A stretch of DNA of 64,000 nucleotides. It comes from Cardinalis cardinalis (Eukaryota; Chordata; Aves; Passeriformes; Cardinalidae). The notes under the pieces were generated by a model, which was not told where the DNA came from, searched no databases, and worked only from the letters and a program-made list of their open reading frames with translations. This document shows positions 40,520 to 51,790 of the stretch, in pieces. The position numbers and the translations under genes are program-made. Positions within the stretch are counted from its first letter, which is position 1; each line of letters opens with the position of its first letter. The stretch lies in NCBI GenBank assembly GCA_014549065.1, contig JACDOX010000040.1, positions 5,788,095 to 5,852,094 on the forward strand, written 5' to 3'.

Positions 40520-43500
40520 GTAAGTTACAAAGAAGTGATCCTGAAACAACAAAACAGTAAAACACCCCTAGTAAAACAGTAAATTGTTGAGGATAAACTG
40601 CATTTTAAGTATTTGTGTGAGCTGGGAGCTTGTTTTTCAACTCGTTTTCCAACATATTTTGTATGCACTGCAAATCTCACCTCTGAACACTGCATTAAAT
40701 GCTATTATAGAAATAAAATTATAAAAGAAAATTTACACCCATTTTATCTACTTTAGGCTCCTTGCATAAATAATTTCATTTTAGTGAGTTTATTTTGTGT
40801 GTTTCCTACTTTTTGTAATTCAGATTTTAGCCTGATGGGTTCAGTACTACAGCATTAAAAATTAGACAAATGAAACCTAATGTAACTTTATGACTTTGGA
40901 AAAAATTGTGGAAATATTTATGTTAGGAATTTCAACAAATAAGCTACTGGCAACATAGCACAACTCTACGATTTATGTGTAACCTAGGGGTGTTTCAGTG
41001 CTGAATGCCAAGTGAGCCCTGGAGATTCAATTAATGGATTGAATTTCCAGTTCTTTGGAGATTGGACTGGGCCCAGTAAAAAATCATAGTGGTTGAAAAC
41101 AGAATCTTGCAAACAGTAAAATGGCTAAACAGAATTTTTTATATTGTGATATGACTAGATAGTGCTGTGTTAATCTTGAATTGAATGGGTACAGTATGGA
41201 TTTTCCAATATTTTAAAGGGTGAATTCTGATCTCATTTGCATCTGAAAAGAAATATAATAGTATGTCAAAAAGTGTAATACACAAGCAGTAAAATCCTTA
41301 TGTTATTTATCAGAGCCCTATATACAGTCATCATTATTTTAATTTAAAATATTATTATTATAAAATTAGTTATAACAGTAGAGTAAATATTTACAATATT
41401 AATATTATGGTAGTACTTTTTTAGGCCATTGAAAAGATAGCCCATTCTTATAGCATATTACTCCATTACAGACATATTTATTTGTGTACCAGAAAGGTTT
41501 TTCACTTTTTTATTTATATAACTTTTCTTGGTTATGATTAAATTTGACCTGACTTCACACTTTTTTTTCCTAGTGGCATTTTCTCTAATGTTTCTTCTCT
41601 GTTCACTAATTGCTTGAAAGTGCCCCAGATGTTTCTGAAAGTGTTTTTTATTATCACTGCTAATGGTATTCCTCTTGGCTTGTTTTTGAAATTTTTTCAT
41701 GCCTATTTGCCAGCTCCGCAGATGGCTCCATGTCTTTTTCTTAATTTCTCTTTCCCCCTTTCTGCCACCTTTTATAAATTCACTCTCTTTCATTGCTTCT
41801 CTCATCACAGTTCTGGCATGTTTGCATTCATGCAGCTCTCAGCCAAGTCTCTTGCCAAGTCTCCTGAGAGTTCTTCCAGGTCTCTTGATACCTTTATGGT
41901 CCATCAAGTGGTTTTCAAGTGTGTTAGGATGTTGACTTTTCAACTTATTTATTCAGTTTTATTCTCAAACTTCCTGACCCTGTCTGACAGCTCCAAACAC
42001 ACCCTGTCTGGTCTGTTTTCTCTGCTGAGGTAAAAGATGAGCAATTTCACTGTTTGTGGTGAAGAGAAATATACTTGGGAAAAGCTTTTGAGCACAGCAG
42101 GCTAACCAGTTTCCCTCAGGGAATGAAAATCTGAAAGTCCTCAGAGCCCTAAATTGCAGCCAATCTCCTGCTGGACAAAGGTAGCTGTTAGAGGGAAGAC
42201 AACTGACCCAGAGTTCCTCCTCCCATCTCGGGCTGTGCAAGGGGCTGTGGTGCTGGTGTTTCTGGCACCACATGTAACACAAGTGTCTTTTTCAAAGAGT
42301 TAGAGTACTAAAATGACATTCATTTTGGTAAGCCTTATGCAGGGAGAAGAGAAACTTTCTGGTTTTCTTCAAAGGGTCGCACATATCCAGAGAATCTCTT
42401 CACTGTTTTCTGCAGGGCATTTGCTGCAGAAATGGAAAGTAAGGGCCCATGTGGCAAAATAACTAAAGTATATTGGGTGGAGGGCATGCAGTTACGCAGT
42501 GCTGATACATGTGTATTAGAAAAGCAGTTTAAGGTGTTTCATCTGCAATGTATGAACTGCATTTGATCAAGCATTTTGAAGACATATTAAGCTAAAATAT
42601 ACCAGATATCACAATATTCACAAGGGAGTCTTCTACCTATTCAGAGTTGATAGTGGTTTGTAAGTGAAGCATGTGTTCTGCACTCTGCTATGAATACTAA
42701 TCACTGTTTTGGGCACTATGCAAACAATTACACTATTGTAATTGATACAGCATCCTTAGCTGAGCAGGGCATCTTCATAGAGGGTGGAGAACTGTGGCAC
42801 TTCATCCTATGGCACCCACACGAATCTCCCAGCAAACACTGGAATGCAAGTTAGAGTTTAGCTAACAGAAGAAAGCCAAAACCATTCCAGAAAAAGCTAG
42901 AGAAGAAAACCAAGGAGAGTTAATCAGGCTCCTCAGCTTCACTGACCTCTACGTAGTCAGAGATAGAAGAAACAGATTTTAATCTTTTGAAAAAATCCAG
43001 ATTTCAGTTTTGCCCATCATTCAACAAAAGAATGAAAGAGCTGCTATTAAAAAGAAATGTTAGCCACAAAGCCATTTATTAAAGAGGAGGAAAAAAAGGA
43101 AATTTTTTGTGGTCAGTTTAGATATTTTGCTTCTTAAAATCAAAACATTTTCTTCTGACATTGTCTATTTCTAAAAATTTTATGTAGCAAAACCTCAGCC
43201 AGCAGAATAAGTTTCCATTCCAAGACCTTATGAAACAAGGAATTTTGGTGCTCCATTCTGGAACCCATGACACAATGTTTTGTTTGCTTCTCAGATATTA
43301 AAGAAAGGTTTTGAAAAAAGAAAGATTTTGAAAAAAAGACCAGCCTTTTTTCTTTTCCACCTGCCATTTTTAATGGAAAATCTCCTCAAGTTTGGTGTAT
43401 TTTCTTTCGAGATCATCAAGTTACATTTTAATCTTGAACTTGATCATCAAACTTCCTCTCATAATTTATGAGCAAATGCAAAGTGGCACATAAGCACTTG

Positions 43501-46500
43501 AGAGAAATTACTCAAGAGACACTGAAGCTCAAGAAAGCATAACAGTGCAGGTAGATGCCCCTGGATGTCTGCCAAAGATCTTTACTAAGCTCAGAAGTGG
43601 ATTTTTTACTACTTCTATGCAAGAAAAACAATGAGCTATAAATGAATGTAAGATCAGTTTACAGAAAGATTTATTTGTGCTATAAAATATAGCTTTGACA
43701 CATTTTTTAATGTTTATGCCATTAAATATGAGCACTGTTTACTGTTTCTGTGGCTGTTTCAGTTATCAGCAGTACTATTACTGCACAATGCTCCCATTTA
43801 ATGACAGATCCCAAAGTTTTAGTGCATTAACATACATCAGTAGAAACAAACTCATTCATACGTGTGCCTGTCATCAGACTAAAATNAAACCAGATAAATT
43901 AAATAAGCATTCCCACTTTTAAATACAGTCTTCATGAGCTGTTGGATATTTTCTCTTTTCTTAAGGACTGAGGAGCAGATTTTCCCTGAGGCCCAATTGA
44001 TGTTATGAGTAGGGCACTACTGATGAAGCCACTCTTTCCCTTTTGTGCCTTTACTATCACTAGGGAAGCCTCTTGGAAGAGGACTGAAGAAGGAGGAATA
44101 AAGAGGAGGTGTGGTGATAAATGTACCTTTTGAATATGCCACCAAAAAGTGTTCTCCAAATTCAGAGAAACTTACTGTCTGCATGATTACATGCATTTCT
44201 TCTTATCCCAAACCTCAGTCAAAGCTTCTCAGAAAAATATCAAAATGAGCCAGATGCCAGGATCTAGATTTGTCTTTCCTTTGCAGCAGTTTTGGTAGAT
44301 TTTTTAATCACTAGAAGCATTTTTTTGAAATCTGTGTTTTTACATCTGTGAAAATTATCTGTTGCTGAGTGACATTTTCCTATCTCTCTTTTGAATACCA
44401 CAGCATTTTTTGGCCAATAATTTAATATTTGCTACCTTTCCAGAGTTTTATGCAAAGTATTTTTTTTCTTTTTCTTTTACTATAATCTGAAGGTTTATGA
44501 TAGATTTTCTGTAGTCAAAATGTATGATATTCAGTAATGCCTATTGGTTTGGGGGGTTTTTGTTTGCTTGTTTGTTTTTGTTTTAAATGAGGTGACATCT
44601 ACATGATTTCATGAAAGCTGAAACTGAAAAATGTTATTCTTGGAAACCCACCTGTCCATGTTTCCCCTCTAACTGACATTTGCAAATGTGTTTCTCTCTC
44701 TTTCTCTCCCTTTTTTTGTTATTTTTGTTTTCCTGCTAATAGGAAGGGGACAAGCAATTAATCAGAGAGACAGCCACTCATCAGCTCAACCCAGAGCGTT
44801 ATGTTCACAGTTTTAAAGATTTGTCTAATTTCTCAGGATCTATAAACATTTCCTATCGCTACCTAGCTGGCACACCTTTGCCAAGGAAAAGTAAGTAATT
44901 GCAATTTGAATATTGCAAAATGAGGCAATTTAAAAAGGTGTGAAATCCATATAGTCCCTGTGATATTTCTATGCAAGAGGGGATGAGTTAAGCAGTGACA
45001 GTATCAAGAGAGTTAGTGGCCATTCTGGAGTGGCCTCTAGTCCAGACCTAGCAGCCTGATTACCTTCTGCCTGACTTGTAGATGTCCTGCAGGCAGCCCC
45101 TGGATGCTCTGTGGGAGCTTAATTCCATGGATCTCCTCCCAGGCAAGAGGAAGATGATTTAGGAAGCAGAAGCAAGGCACATGCTGGTGGCGTTCTGCAA
45201 CCACCCTCTGAGACCATACTGTCAATCTCTGTATAACTGGTAAATCCAATCTTAAGTATGCTTGGCATCACGCAGATGCACCCCTCAGGTCCACTATTCT
45301 GCCAGCCAGTAGCTGCAAATGGACCTCCTTGCTCCTTTAGCTGTGCTAAAAAGAAGAATTGTGCTTTTATCAGGACAGTAAAGGAGGATTCTTCTCACAG
45401 CCATCTGCAGATGGACTATTTAGTTATTCTTCACACATGGTTCAAGACTTTCCTCTACAAGTGAAATATGGCCATACCTAGGTGTCCTTTGGGTTCCAAA
45501 TCAACCATTTCACATACATAAACAAAACCCTGAAGTCCAAGCCCAGAAGGTAAAATAAAATAATACGTGAGTTGCAGAAAGCTATAAAGTCTGTTCAAAT
45601 TAGATTTGAAAAATCTAATGGCTCTGTATGCAGTGTAAATTACTTCTGGGGGTTGTGCTTCACTGTACGACTTCATTTTGAGCAGATTTAAGCCTCAAGG
45701 GAAACCCTGAATCACTATCAGAGCAGTCTTTTACCAATGACTACATTTTAAGAAAGTTGGGGTAGGTTCAACTTAGGTACACATTGTCAATTACACAGTC
45801 TTAACATTTTCTACATCGGAAGCTACAAAAATAGAGATATATTAGCAAATATCTGAAAAAAATCCTGATTTGGAATGCTGGTAAGAATAAAATGACAGCA
45901 AATACAAAAAAACAGCAGAAATGAAATTTCATGTTTTATAGGATATATCTCTGTCTAGAAAGAATGTAACAGCATTAAAAATTTTTTTTTACAAGCAAGG
46001 AGACTCTACTTTAAAATAATGTCTAAATTGAAGGGTGTTCCCTTTAAAGTGCTTGATGAGTCCTGAAAGAGGGTTAGAAGAAAAACTACTAGCAAGGAAA
46101 AACTAGACAAATTCACCTAAAAATGAACACACTGAGAAATCACTATCCATGCAAAATTCATAAAACTGTAAAGTTATGCAGAGATGTAACTAGACTTTTA
46201 GAAGGCTTAAAATGATAGAAGTGGTGCATTTGGTAGTTCCTTGCTTTCCAAATATGGTGTGAATAATTCCCTCACAATCCTCTTTCTTTTGGCAGATTTA
46301 CAGCCTTATCATTGTATATGTGGTTTTGTCAACAAGGCATAAACATACACACTGTTTTGGCATTTGTCCCCAGAGTACTACTCCTGGCAGTAAACAAGTG
46401 AATGTTTAACACAATAGTCTCCATATATCCATTTGCTCACAATATCACACCTTCTAACGAAAAGGCAATAAAGGTCCTTTGTCGCATGCAGCTCAATAAA

Positions 46501-47793
46501 GTCACATACCAAATTTCTCAGTCTTCACCATTCACAAGGTTTATTTAATATAAACACGGCTCTGGAGAATATCTTTGTGATAAAATTGCTTCCAATATCA
46601 GATTTTCAGTTTTTGTTTGAACTTTCTTTTGTACAGGGTATCTTACAATTGGACTATCCTCTGTAAAACGGAAAAAGGGAAACTACTTGCTTGAGACCAT
46701 CAAGTCCATATTTGAGCAGTCAAGCTATGAGGAACTCAAAGAGATTGCAGTGGTAGTACAGCTGGCAGATTTTGACTCAGCCTGGTGTGAAGGGATGGTC
46801 CAGGATATTTCACAGAAATTTGCACATCACATAATTGCGGGCAGATTAATAGTTATTCACGTCCCTGAGGATTACTATCCTGTACTGGATGGCCTTAAGA
46901 GAAATTACAACGACCCCGAGGACCGTGTGAAGTTCCGATCAAAACAAAATGTAGATTATGCTTTCCTTCTAAACTTTTGTGCTAATCTTTCTGACTATTA
47001 TGTGATGCTGGAAGATGATGTTCGCTGCTCAAAGAATTTTTTGACTGCTGTTAAGAAAGTAATTACCTCACGAGAAGGATCCTATTGGGTGACGTTGGAA
47101 TTCTCCAAGCTGGGGTACATTGGAAAGCTTTACCATTCCCATGACCTACCACGCCTGGCCCATTTTCTATTGATGTTTTACCAAGAAATGCCTTGCGATT
47201 GGTTGCTCATCCACTTTCGTGGGCTGTTAGCTCAAAAGGAAGTGATACGTTTTAAGCCATCTCTCTTCCAGCACATGGGATACTACTCATCTTACAAAGG
47301 AGCTGAAAATAAGTTAAAGGATGATGATTTTGAAGAGGAATCTTTTGATATCCCTGACAACCCACCTGCAAACTTGCACACCAATATGAATGTATTTGAA
47401 AACTATGAGGCAAGCAAGGCTTACAGCAGCATTGATGAGTACTTCTGGGGCAAAGCTCCTTCTACTGGNGACTTTTATGGGATTGTATTTGAAAAGCCCA
47501 TTAAAATCAGTAAAATTAAAGTTGTCACTGGAACTGAAGATCGGCAAAATGACATTTTACATCACGGGGCCCTGGAAGTAGGTGAAAAGATTGTCGGCAG
47601 TAAAAAAGGAAGACAATGTACGACTTACTTGAGACTAGGGGAGTTCAAAAATGGGAATTTTGAAATAACAGATGTAGAGCACAAAGTTCTGTTTGATATT
47701 AACTGCATGAGAATACTTGTTACTAAAAGTCAAAAAGAATGGCTGATCATTAGGAGCATTAGCGTCTGGACTTCTCAAACACCAAATCAATAG
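40379..47793 (+). CDS. MGAT4C: MGAT4C, N-acetylglucosaminyltransferase of family GT54, three coding exons
   Basis: Joining 40379-40519, 44743-44890 and 46637-47793 gives 1446 bases: 481 residues plus a TAG stop. The product closely matches vertebrate MGAT4C as I remember it, for example EGDKQLIRET, NYNDPEDRVKFRSKQNVDYA and KLKDDDFEEESFDIPDNPPA. It should be a type II Golgi membrane protein: a short basic cytosolic tail, a hydrophobic anchor at about residues 23-40, a stem, then the catalytic region. Residues 221-225 read LEDDV, the acidic motif expected to bind the metal and UDP-GlcNAc in this family. N-glycosylation sequons occur at N76, N82 and N213. The family adds beta-1,4-linked GlcNAc branches to the mannose core of N-glycans. 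The C-terminus runs about five residues (QTPNQ) beyond the human WTS ending as I recall it. Two N calls fall in the coding sequence, both at third codon positions: 40402 (Lys or Asn) and 47469 (Gly either way). Confidence 0.95.
40520..44742 (+). other. MGAT4C: MGAT4C intron between coding exons 1 and 2
   Basis: A 4223-base intron with GTAAGT donor and TAATAG acceptor. It is mostly AT-rich with no recognised transposon. The 41458-42282 part carries antisense open stretches (116 and 105 codons) rich in Lys and Arg that I cannot assign to any family. G/T-rich low complexity lies at about 44548-44585. Confidence 0.85.
44743..44890 (+). CDS. MGAT4C: MGAT4C second coding exon: stem region
   Basis: A long pyrimidine tract and CTAATAG acceptor precede the exon and a GTAAGT donor follows it (44891). 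The exon is 148 bases: residues 48-96 plus the first base of codon 97. It begins EGDKQLIRET and ends YLAGTPLPRK. It carries two N-glycosylation sequons, NFS and NIS (N76 and N82). The intron before it is 4223 bases and the one after it 1746 bases. Confidence 0.93.
44891..46636 (+). other. MGAT4C: MGAT4C intron between coding exons 2 and 3
   Basis: A 1746-base intron with GTAAGT donor and GTACAG acceptor. A slightly more GC-rich patch lies at about 45030-45240 without recognisable coding or repeat identity. Nothing else is seen. Confidence 0.85.
46637..47793 (+). CDS. MGAT4C: MGAT4C last coding exon: catalytic domain
   Basis: The exon follows a TTTTGTACAG acceptor ending at 46636. Its first two bases complete Arg97, then YLTIGLSSVKRKKGNYLLET follows without a break to the TAG at 47791-47793. 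It holds the whole GT54 catalytic region, including LEDDV (codons from 47008) and the C-terminal half with DEYFWGK and TGTEDRQNDILHHGAL. There are no frameshifts or premature stops. The first codons, 46639-46686, lie upstream of the open stretch that begins at Leu114. Confidence 0.95.
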
Positions 47794-49508
47794 AGCGAGG
47801 CCACCTGGGAAGGTACAGAGTGCATACAATCAACTGGGTCACAACTGGTGCCACTCCCCAGAAAAACAAACACTTCAGCTCTTCACTAGAGACACAGAAT
47901 ATCTGGGGAAATCACAAAACAAGTAAAGCAATTTATTTTTTACCAGTTTGGTCAGGCAATATACAAACATTTATTTGTTGAAAAGTTAGAATTTTATAGA
48001 AAACAAACGGTTCTCAAACCTCTCTTGAGATCTTTAAACCCTTATTTTTATTATTATTTCTCTGTAAGAGAGATCTTGTGGACTATACAGAACAAAAAAA
48101 ATTGTCTTATAACTGCCAAAAGGTTTAAATCTATGACCATTATGTTGTGAAAAGAAATTGGATTGCACCTTATGCACATAAAAATTTTAAATCCTATGGT
48201 AGTATGCGTTTGTACTGTAGTTGGTAATGTGTTTCTTTTCCAGGCAGTTGTGACAAGATCTGTCCTGAAACTGGCAGTTTACTTCTGAGCACTGTAAGAA
48301 AATAATGTGGCTAGTCATTGCAACTTCTTGTCAAAAGGGAATGTATAAAATTATAAATCTGACATGACAATTATGTAAAAAATAGATAATTGCATCTGTT
48401 TTTCTGTCTCAACAAATATCCTTTGTTCTTTTTCCTGGCTCCTTTCACTGAAATGAGCACTACTTGGGTTCTATATTACCTAAGGGACCAATTTATTCTC
48501 CTTACTTTTTCAAATTGCCTCACACCAAGCAAGCCTTCTGCTTGACTACCAATGTCAGTATCAAACCCAGGTACCTCAAGAGCAGCANTTGTCTCTTAGA
48601 GAGGCATCTCAACAGATATCAGCTTCAACATTTTTTTGCTCCTTCACGATATGGAGAACTCCCTCTGAGAAATTTGCATATAGNTGAATACTACAGCATG
48701 GTTTCCAAGGACTGTCATACCTTCCATATCTACCTGTCCATGCGTGACACAAATGCAAAATGTGCTGGGCTAATCAGCTGGGGGTGAATGTAATCTCCAG
48801 TCTGTCCTGGATGATCTGTAGTCAACAGAAGAGACACAACATTAAGAATCCTAATACAATGAGAAATTAATATGTTTCTTAATTAAGAGGGGTTTGGGTG
48901 CTTGAGGTTTTTTTTAAGTTTTCTAATTCTGATTGTATTAGTATTGTAGACATCTTCCCACTGCCTCTGATTATTTCCTATAAACATATTTTGCCTGGCT
49001 TTAGACAATAAGCAGAAAGATTCCTCCAGTCCATATGACTTCAGTGTTAGCTCTGGGCTTCCAGTGCATCACATAGGGAAGCTGTATATCATATGATTTA
49101 CACTATATGCATAGATTTAGATTAAGAGAATCTATGGGGTTTTTTTTCCTTTAAGAAATTCCCTAGATTGTCTCAGTTGACACACTGAGAAATACATGAG
49201 TTGCAAGTGTGACAGAGATGAACATTCTATTGTCAATCTCATGAATACTGTGCTTATCATCTGATTGCATTTAGGGGGTTTAGTTAAACTTGGAAGGCAA
49301 GAATTAAATTTCAAGAATGCTTGCACTGACAAAGACTGAACTAGCTACTGGATGAGTACATACAAACCTAACGTGGCTATTTCAGAAGGATAAATTATTT
49401 TTAAAATCTACACAAAACATCAATGCAATTGATTTTCCTGGTTCATAAATCTGGAGTCTAGCTTTGGCAAATCACCCAATACAGAGGTAAGGTATATTGT
49501 CAAATAAA
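47794..49508 (+). other. MGAT4C: Probable MGAT4C 3' UTR
   Basis: AT-rich sequence follows the stop with no new coding pattern. The first canonical AATAAA I find is at 49503-49508, with an ATTAAA variant near 49305 and another AATAAA near 49628. The true cleavage site cannot be fixed without transcript data; a CR1 copy starts at about 49841, so the UTR probably ends before it. Confidence 0.5.
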
Positions 49509-49840
49509 TCTTCTGATATATGCTTCTATCTAATTCAGAAAAAGATCTTTTTTCTCAAAGAAAGTCTTTGCTTCTTTGTTCCTTAATATATACCTAAATC
49601 TCTGGTTTTTTACATACATATCTTCAATAAAATAAATTTAAAATGTCATACATGTTCAACTTGAAAAGAAAAATTAAAGCTCTTTTTTAAAAAAAAGGGA
49701 AATACGTACTAATTTTAAATGATCATAAATACTCATGAAGGACTTACTTTTTAATATTGATATTCCACATTTCAAACATAATTAGCCAGTAAGTAGTGAT
49801 TAGTCAATCCCCATTTTTTTTAGATAAGCTGTCAGTCTTC

Positions 49841-50286
49841 TATAGAATCACAGAATGGTTTGGGTTTAAAAGGACCTTAAAGATCATCTAGTTCCAACCC
49901 CCCTGCCATGCACAGAGATTTCTTCCACCGGATCAGGTTGCACAGAGACATATCCAGACCAGTACTGAACACCTCCAGGGATGGGGCATTCACAACTCCT
50001 CTGGGCAACCTGTTCCAGTGCCTTGTTGTTACCACAATAAAGAATTTCTTCCCAATATCTATTCTAAATCTACTTTCAGCTTCAAGCCATTCCCCCTTGT
50101 CCTGCCACTACATGCCCTGGTAAAAAGTCCTTTTCCAGCTCTCTTGTAGGGTCTCTTTAGGTGCTATAAGGTCTCCACAGACCCTTCTGTTCTGCAGCTG
50201 AACAACCCCAATTCTGAGCCTTTGCTCATACCAGAAGTGCTCCAGCCCTCCAATAATTTTTGTAGCTCTCCTCTGTATCCACTTGA
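49841..50286 (-). mobile_element. CR1 LINE 3' end, minus orientation
   Basis: The + strand starts with the reverse complement of the CR1 terminus (ATAGAATCACAGAATGGTTT, AAAGATCATCTAGTTCCAAC). Read on the minus strand the 5' part translates to WIQRRATKIIGGLEHFWYEQ, a CR1 ORF2 C-terminal segment. The 3' end is essentially complete; the frame is broken downstream of it. Confidence 0.92.
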
Positions 50287-50929
50287 TCATTAATATGTAA
50301 TTAATTAATTTTCCTTGATCCCTAACTATTAGGGCCAAAACAAACATTACTAGGTTAAGCAGGAACCTTTACTTTTATTCAGAAATGCAATATGTCTGAA
50401 GCAATTTTCTAAATTAGAAAATACACTCAATTCCAAGATTTCAAATACTCTTGTAATCAAAACCATAGACAATGTGAATGGCTAGTACAAATTAAATGTT
50501 CTCAACATAAGCCTAAGCAATCTAAATGGTATTTTTTAATTACAAGCTGAACAAAACTGCTTTCCTTTTCAAAATAACACTAGTAATGGATCTCATCTTT
50601 GGCACAATGGTTTAGCAGCAAGATCTCTCCTCTGGTTGCTACCACTTTTAGGAGATGACACCCACAAATACCCTCAAAGAAAGCTTTCCTTGGCTGTGAA
50701 TACTGGTAAGTGCTAAGAATGAGAGGCATGCACCATTCTTACTGTTGAATTTGACCTGGCTTTGAAGAAATAATTAATACATTTATTCCAGGAGATCCTA
50801 GAATGTTTTGAGCACTCACTGTAGGGCATCCAGCATCTCCTTCACTGAAAACATATTTTATCCATCGCATTCACAAAAAAAAAGTGGTTACCAGATTCTG
50901 GAAGGAAAAAAAAAAGAAAAAAGAAGCCA
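50287..50929. other. Unassigned sequence between two CR1 pieces
   Basis: About 640 AT-rich bases without CR1 similarity, ending in A-rich low complexity (50870-50925). The flanking CR1 parts seem to be neighbouring parts of the element, so this may be a later insertion. No terminal repeats or target duplication found by eye. Confidence 0.45.
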
Positions 50930-51790
50930 TAAAATATCTTTTTGTGGCACCCAAAGCTGTCCCCAACACTCAAGGTGAGGCNGCCCCAGCGCAGAGCAGA
51001 GTGGGACAATCCCCTCCCTTGCCTGTCTGGTGATGCTGTGCCTGATGTCCCTCCAGGCAGGGTTGGCCCTCCTGGCTGTCAGGGCNCTGCTGACTCATGT
51101 TCAACTTGCTATCAACTGTAAACCCCAGGTCCCTTTCCACAGCTCTGCTTTCCAGCATCTCATTCTCNAGTCTGTCCATACATTCAGGGCTGCCCCATNC
51201 CAGGTGCAGAATCCTGCACTTGCCCTCGTTGAACTCCATATGGTCGGTCACTGCCCACCTCTCTAACTTTTTGAGGTCTCTCTGCAGGGCCTTTCTGGGA
51301 GTTGACAGATCCTCCCAGTTCTGTATCATCTGCAAACTCACTTAGTATCCTTTCCAGTCCTGCATTTTGAGTCATTTCAGAAGATGTTGAAGAACACAAG
51401 GTCAAGAATGGAGCCCTGTGGAACCCCACTAATAATAGGACCCCAGTCTGATATCACCCCTTTCACTATAACTCTTTGTAAGCCAGTTGCTATCCCATCA
51501 CATCACATTATAAGTTTATCCAGCTGTGTGTTGGATAATTTTCCAGAAGAATCCCNTGAGAGACACTATCAAAAACTTAGCTGAAATCCAAGATCACATC
51601 AATCATCTTCCCTTGATCAACTAGATGGGTTACCTTGTCATAAAGGGAAATCAGGTTTGTTAACCTGGACTTCCCTCTCATGAAGCTGTAGTGGCTGTGT
51701 CCAATGACTGAGTTGTCTTTTGGGTGTTTTTCACCCAAATAATCATCATAACATTACCAGGCANTGAAGTGAGACTGAGACTTTCCACAA
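50930..51790 (-). mobile_element. CR1 LINE reverse transcriptase region, minus orientation
   Basis: Minus-strand translation shows the polymerase FADD box as LSEFADDTELGGS (FADD codons at 51325-51336). KFNKGKC-like EFNEGKCRILHL, ERDLGFTVDSKLNMSQ and GKGGDCPTLLCAG follow in other frames. Frameshifts, stops and N calls show it is dead. The right edge near 51790 is approximate. Confidence 0.88.

Noticed and set aside
41458..42282. Antisense Lys/Arg-rich frames inside the first MGAT4C intron
   Set aside because: Composition reflects T-rich + strand DNA; no motif and no sensible start or splice context.
47314..47829. Short frames on the opposite strand or shifted frame of the MGAT4C last exon
   Set aside because: Shadows of the real coding frame.
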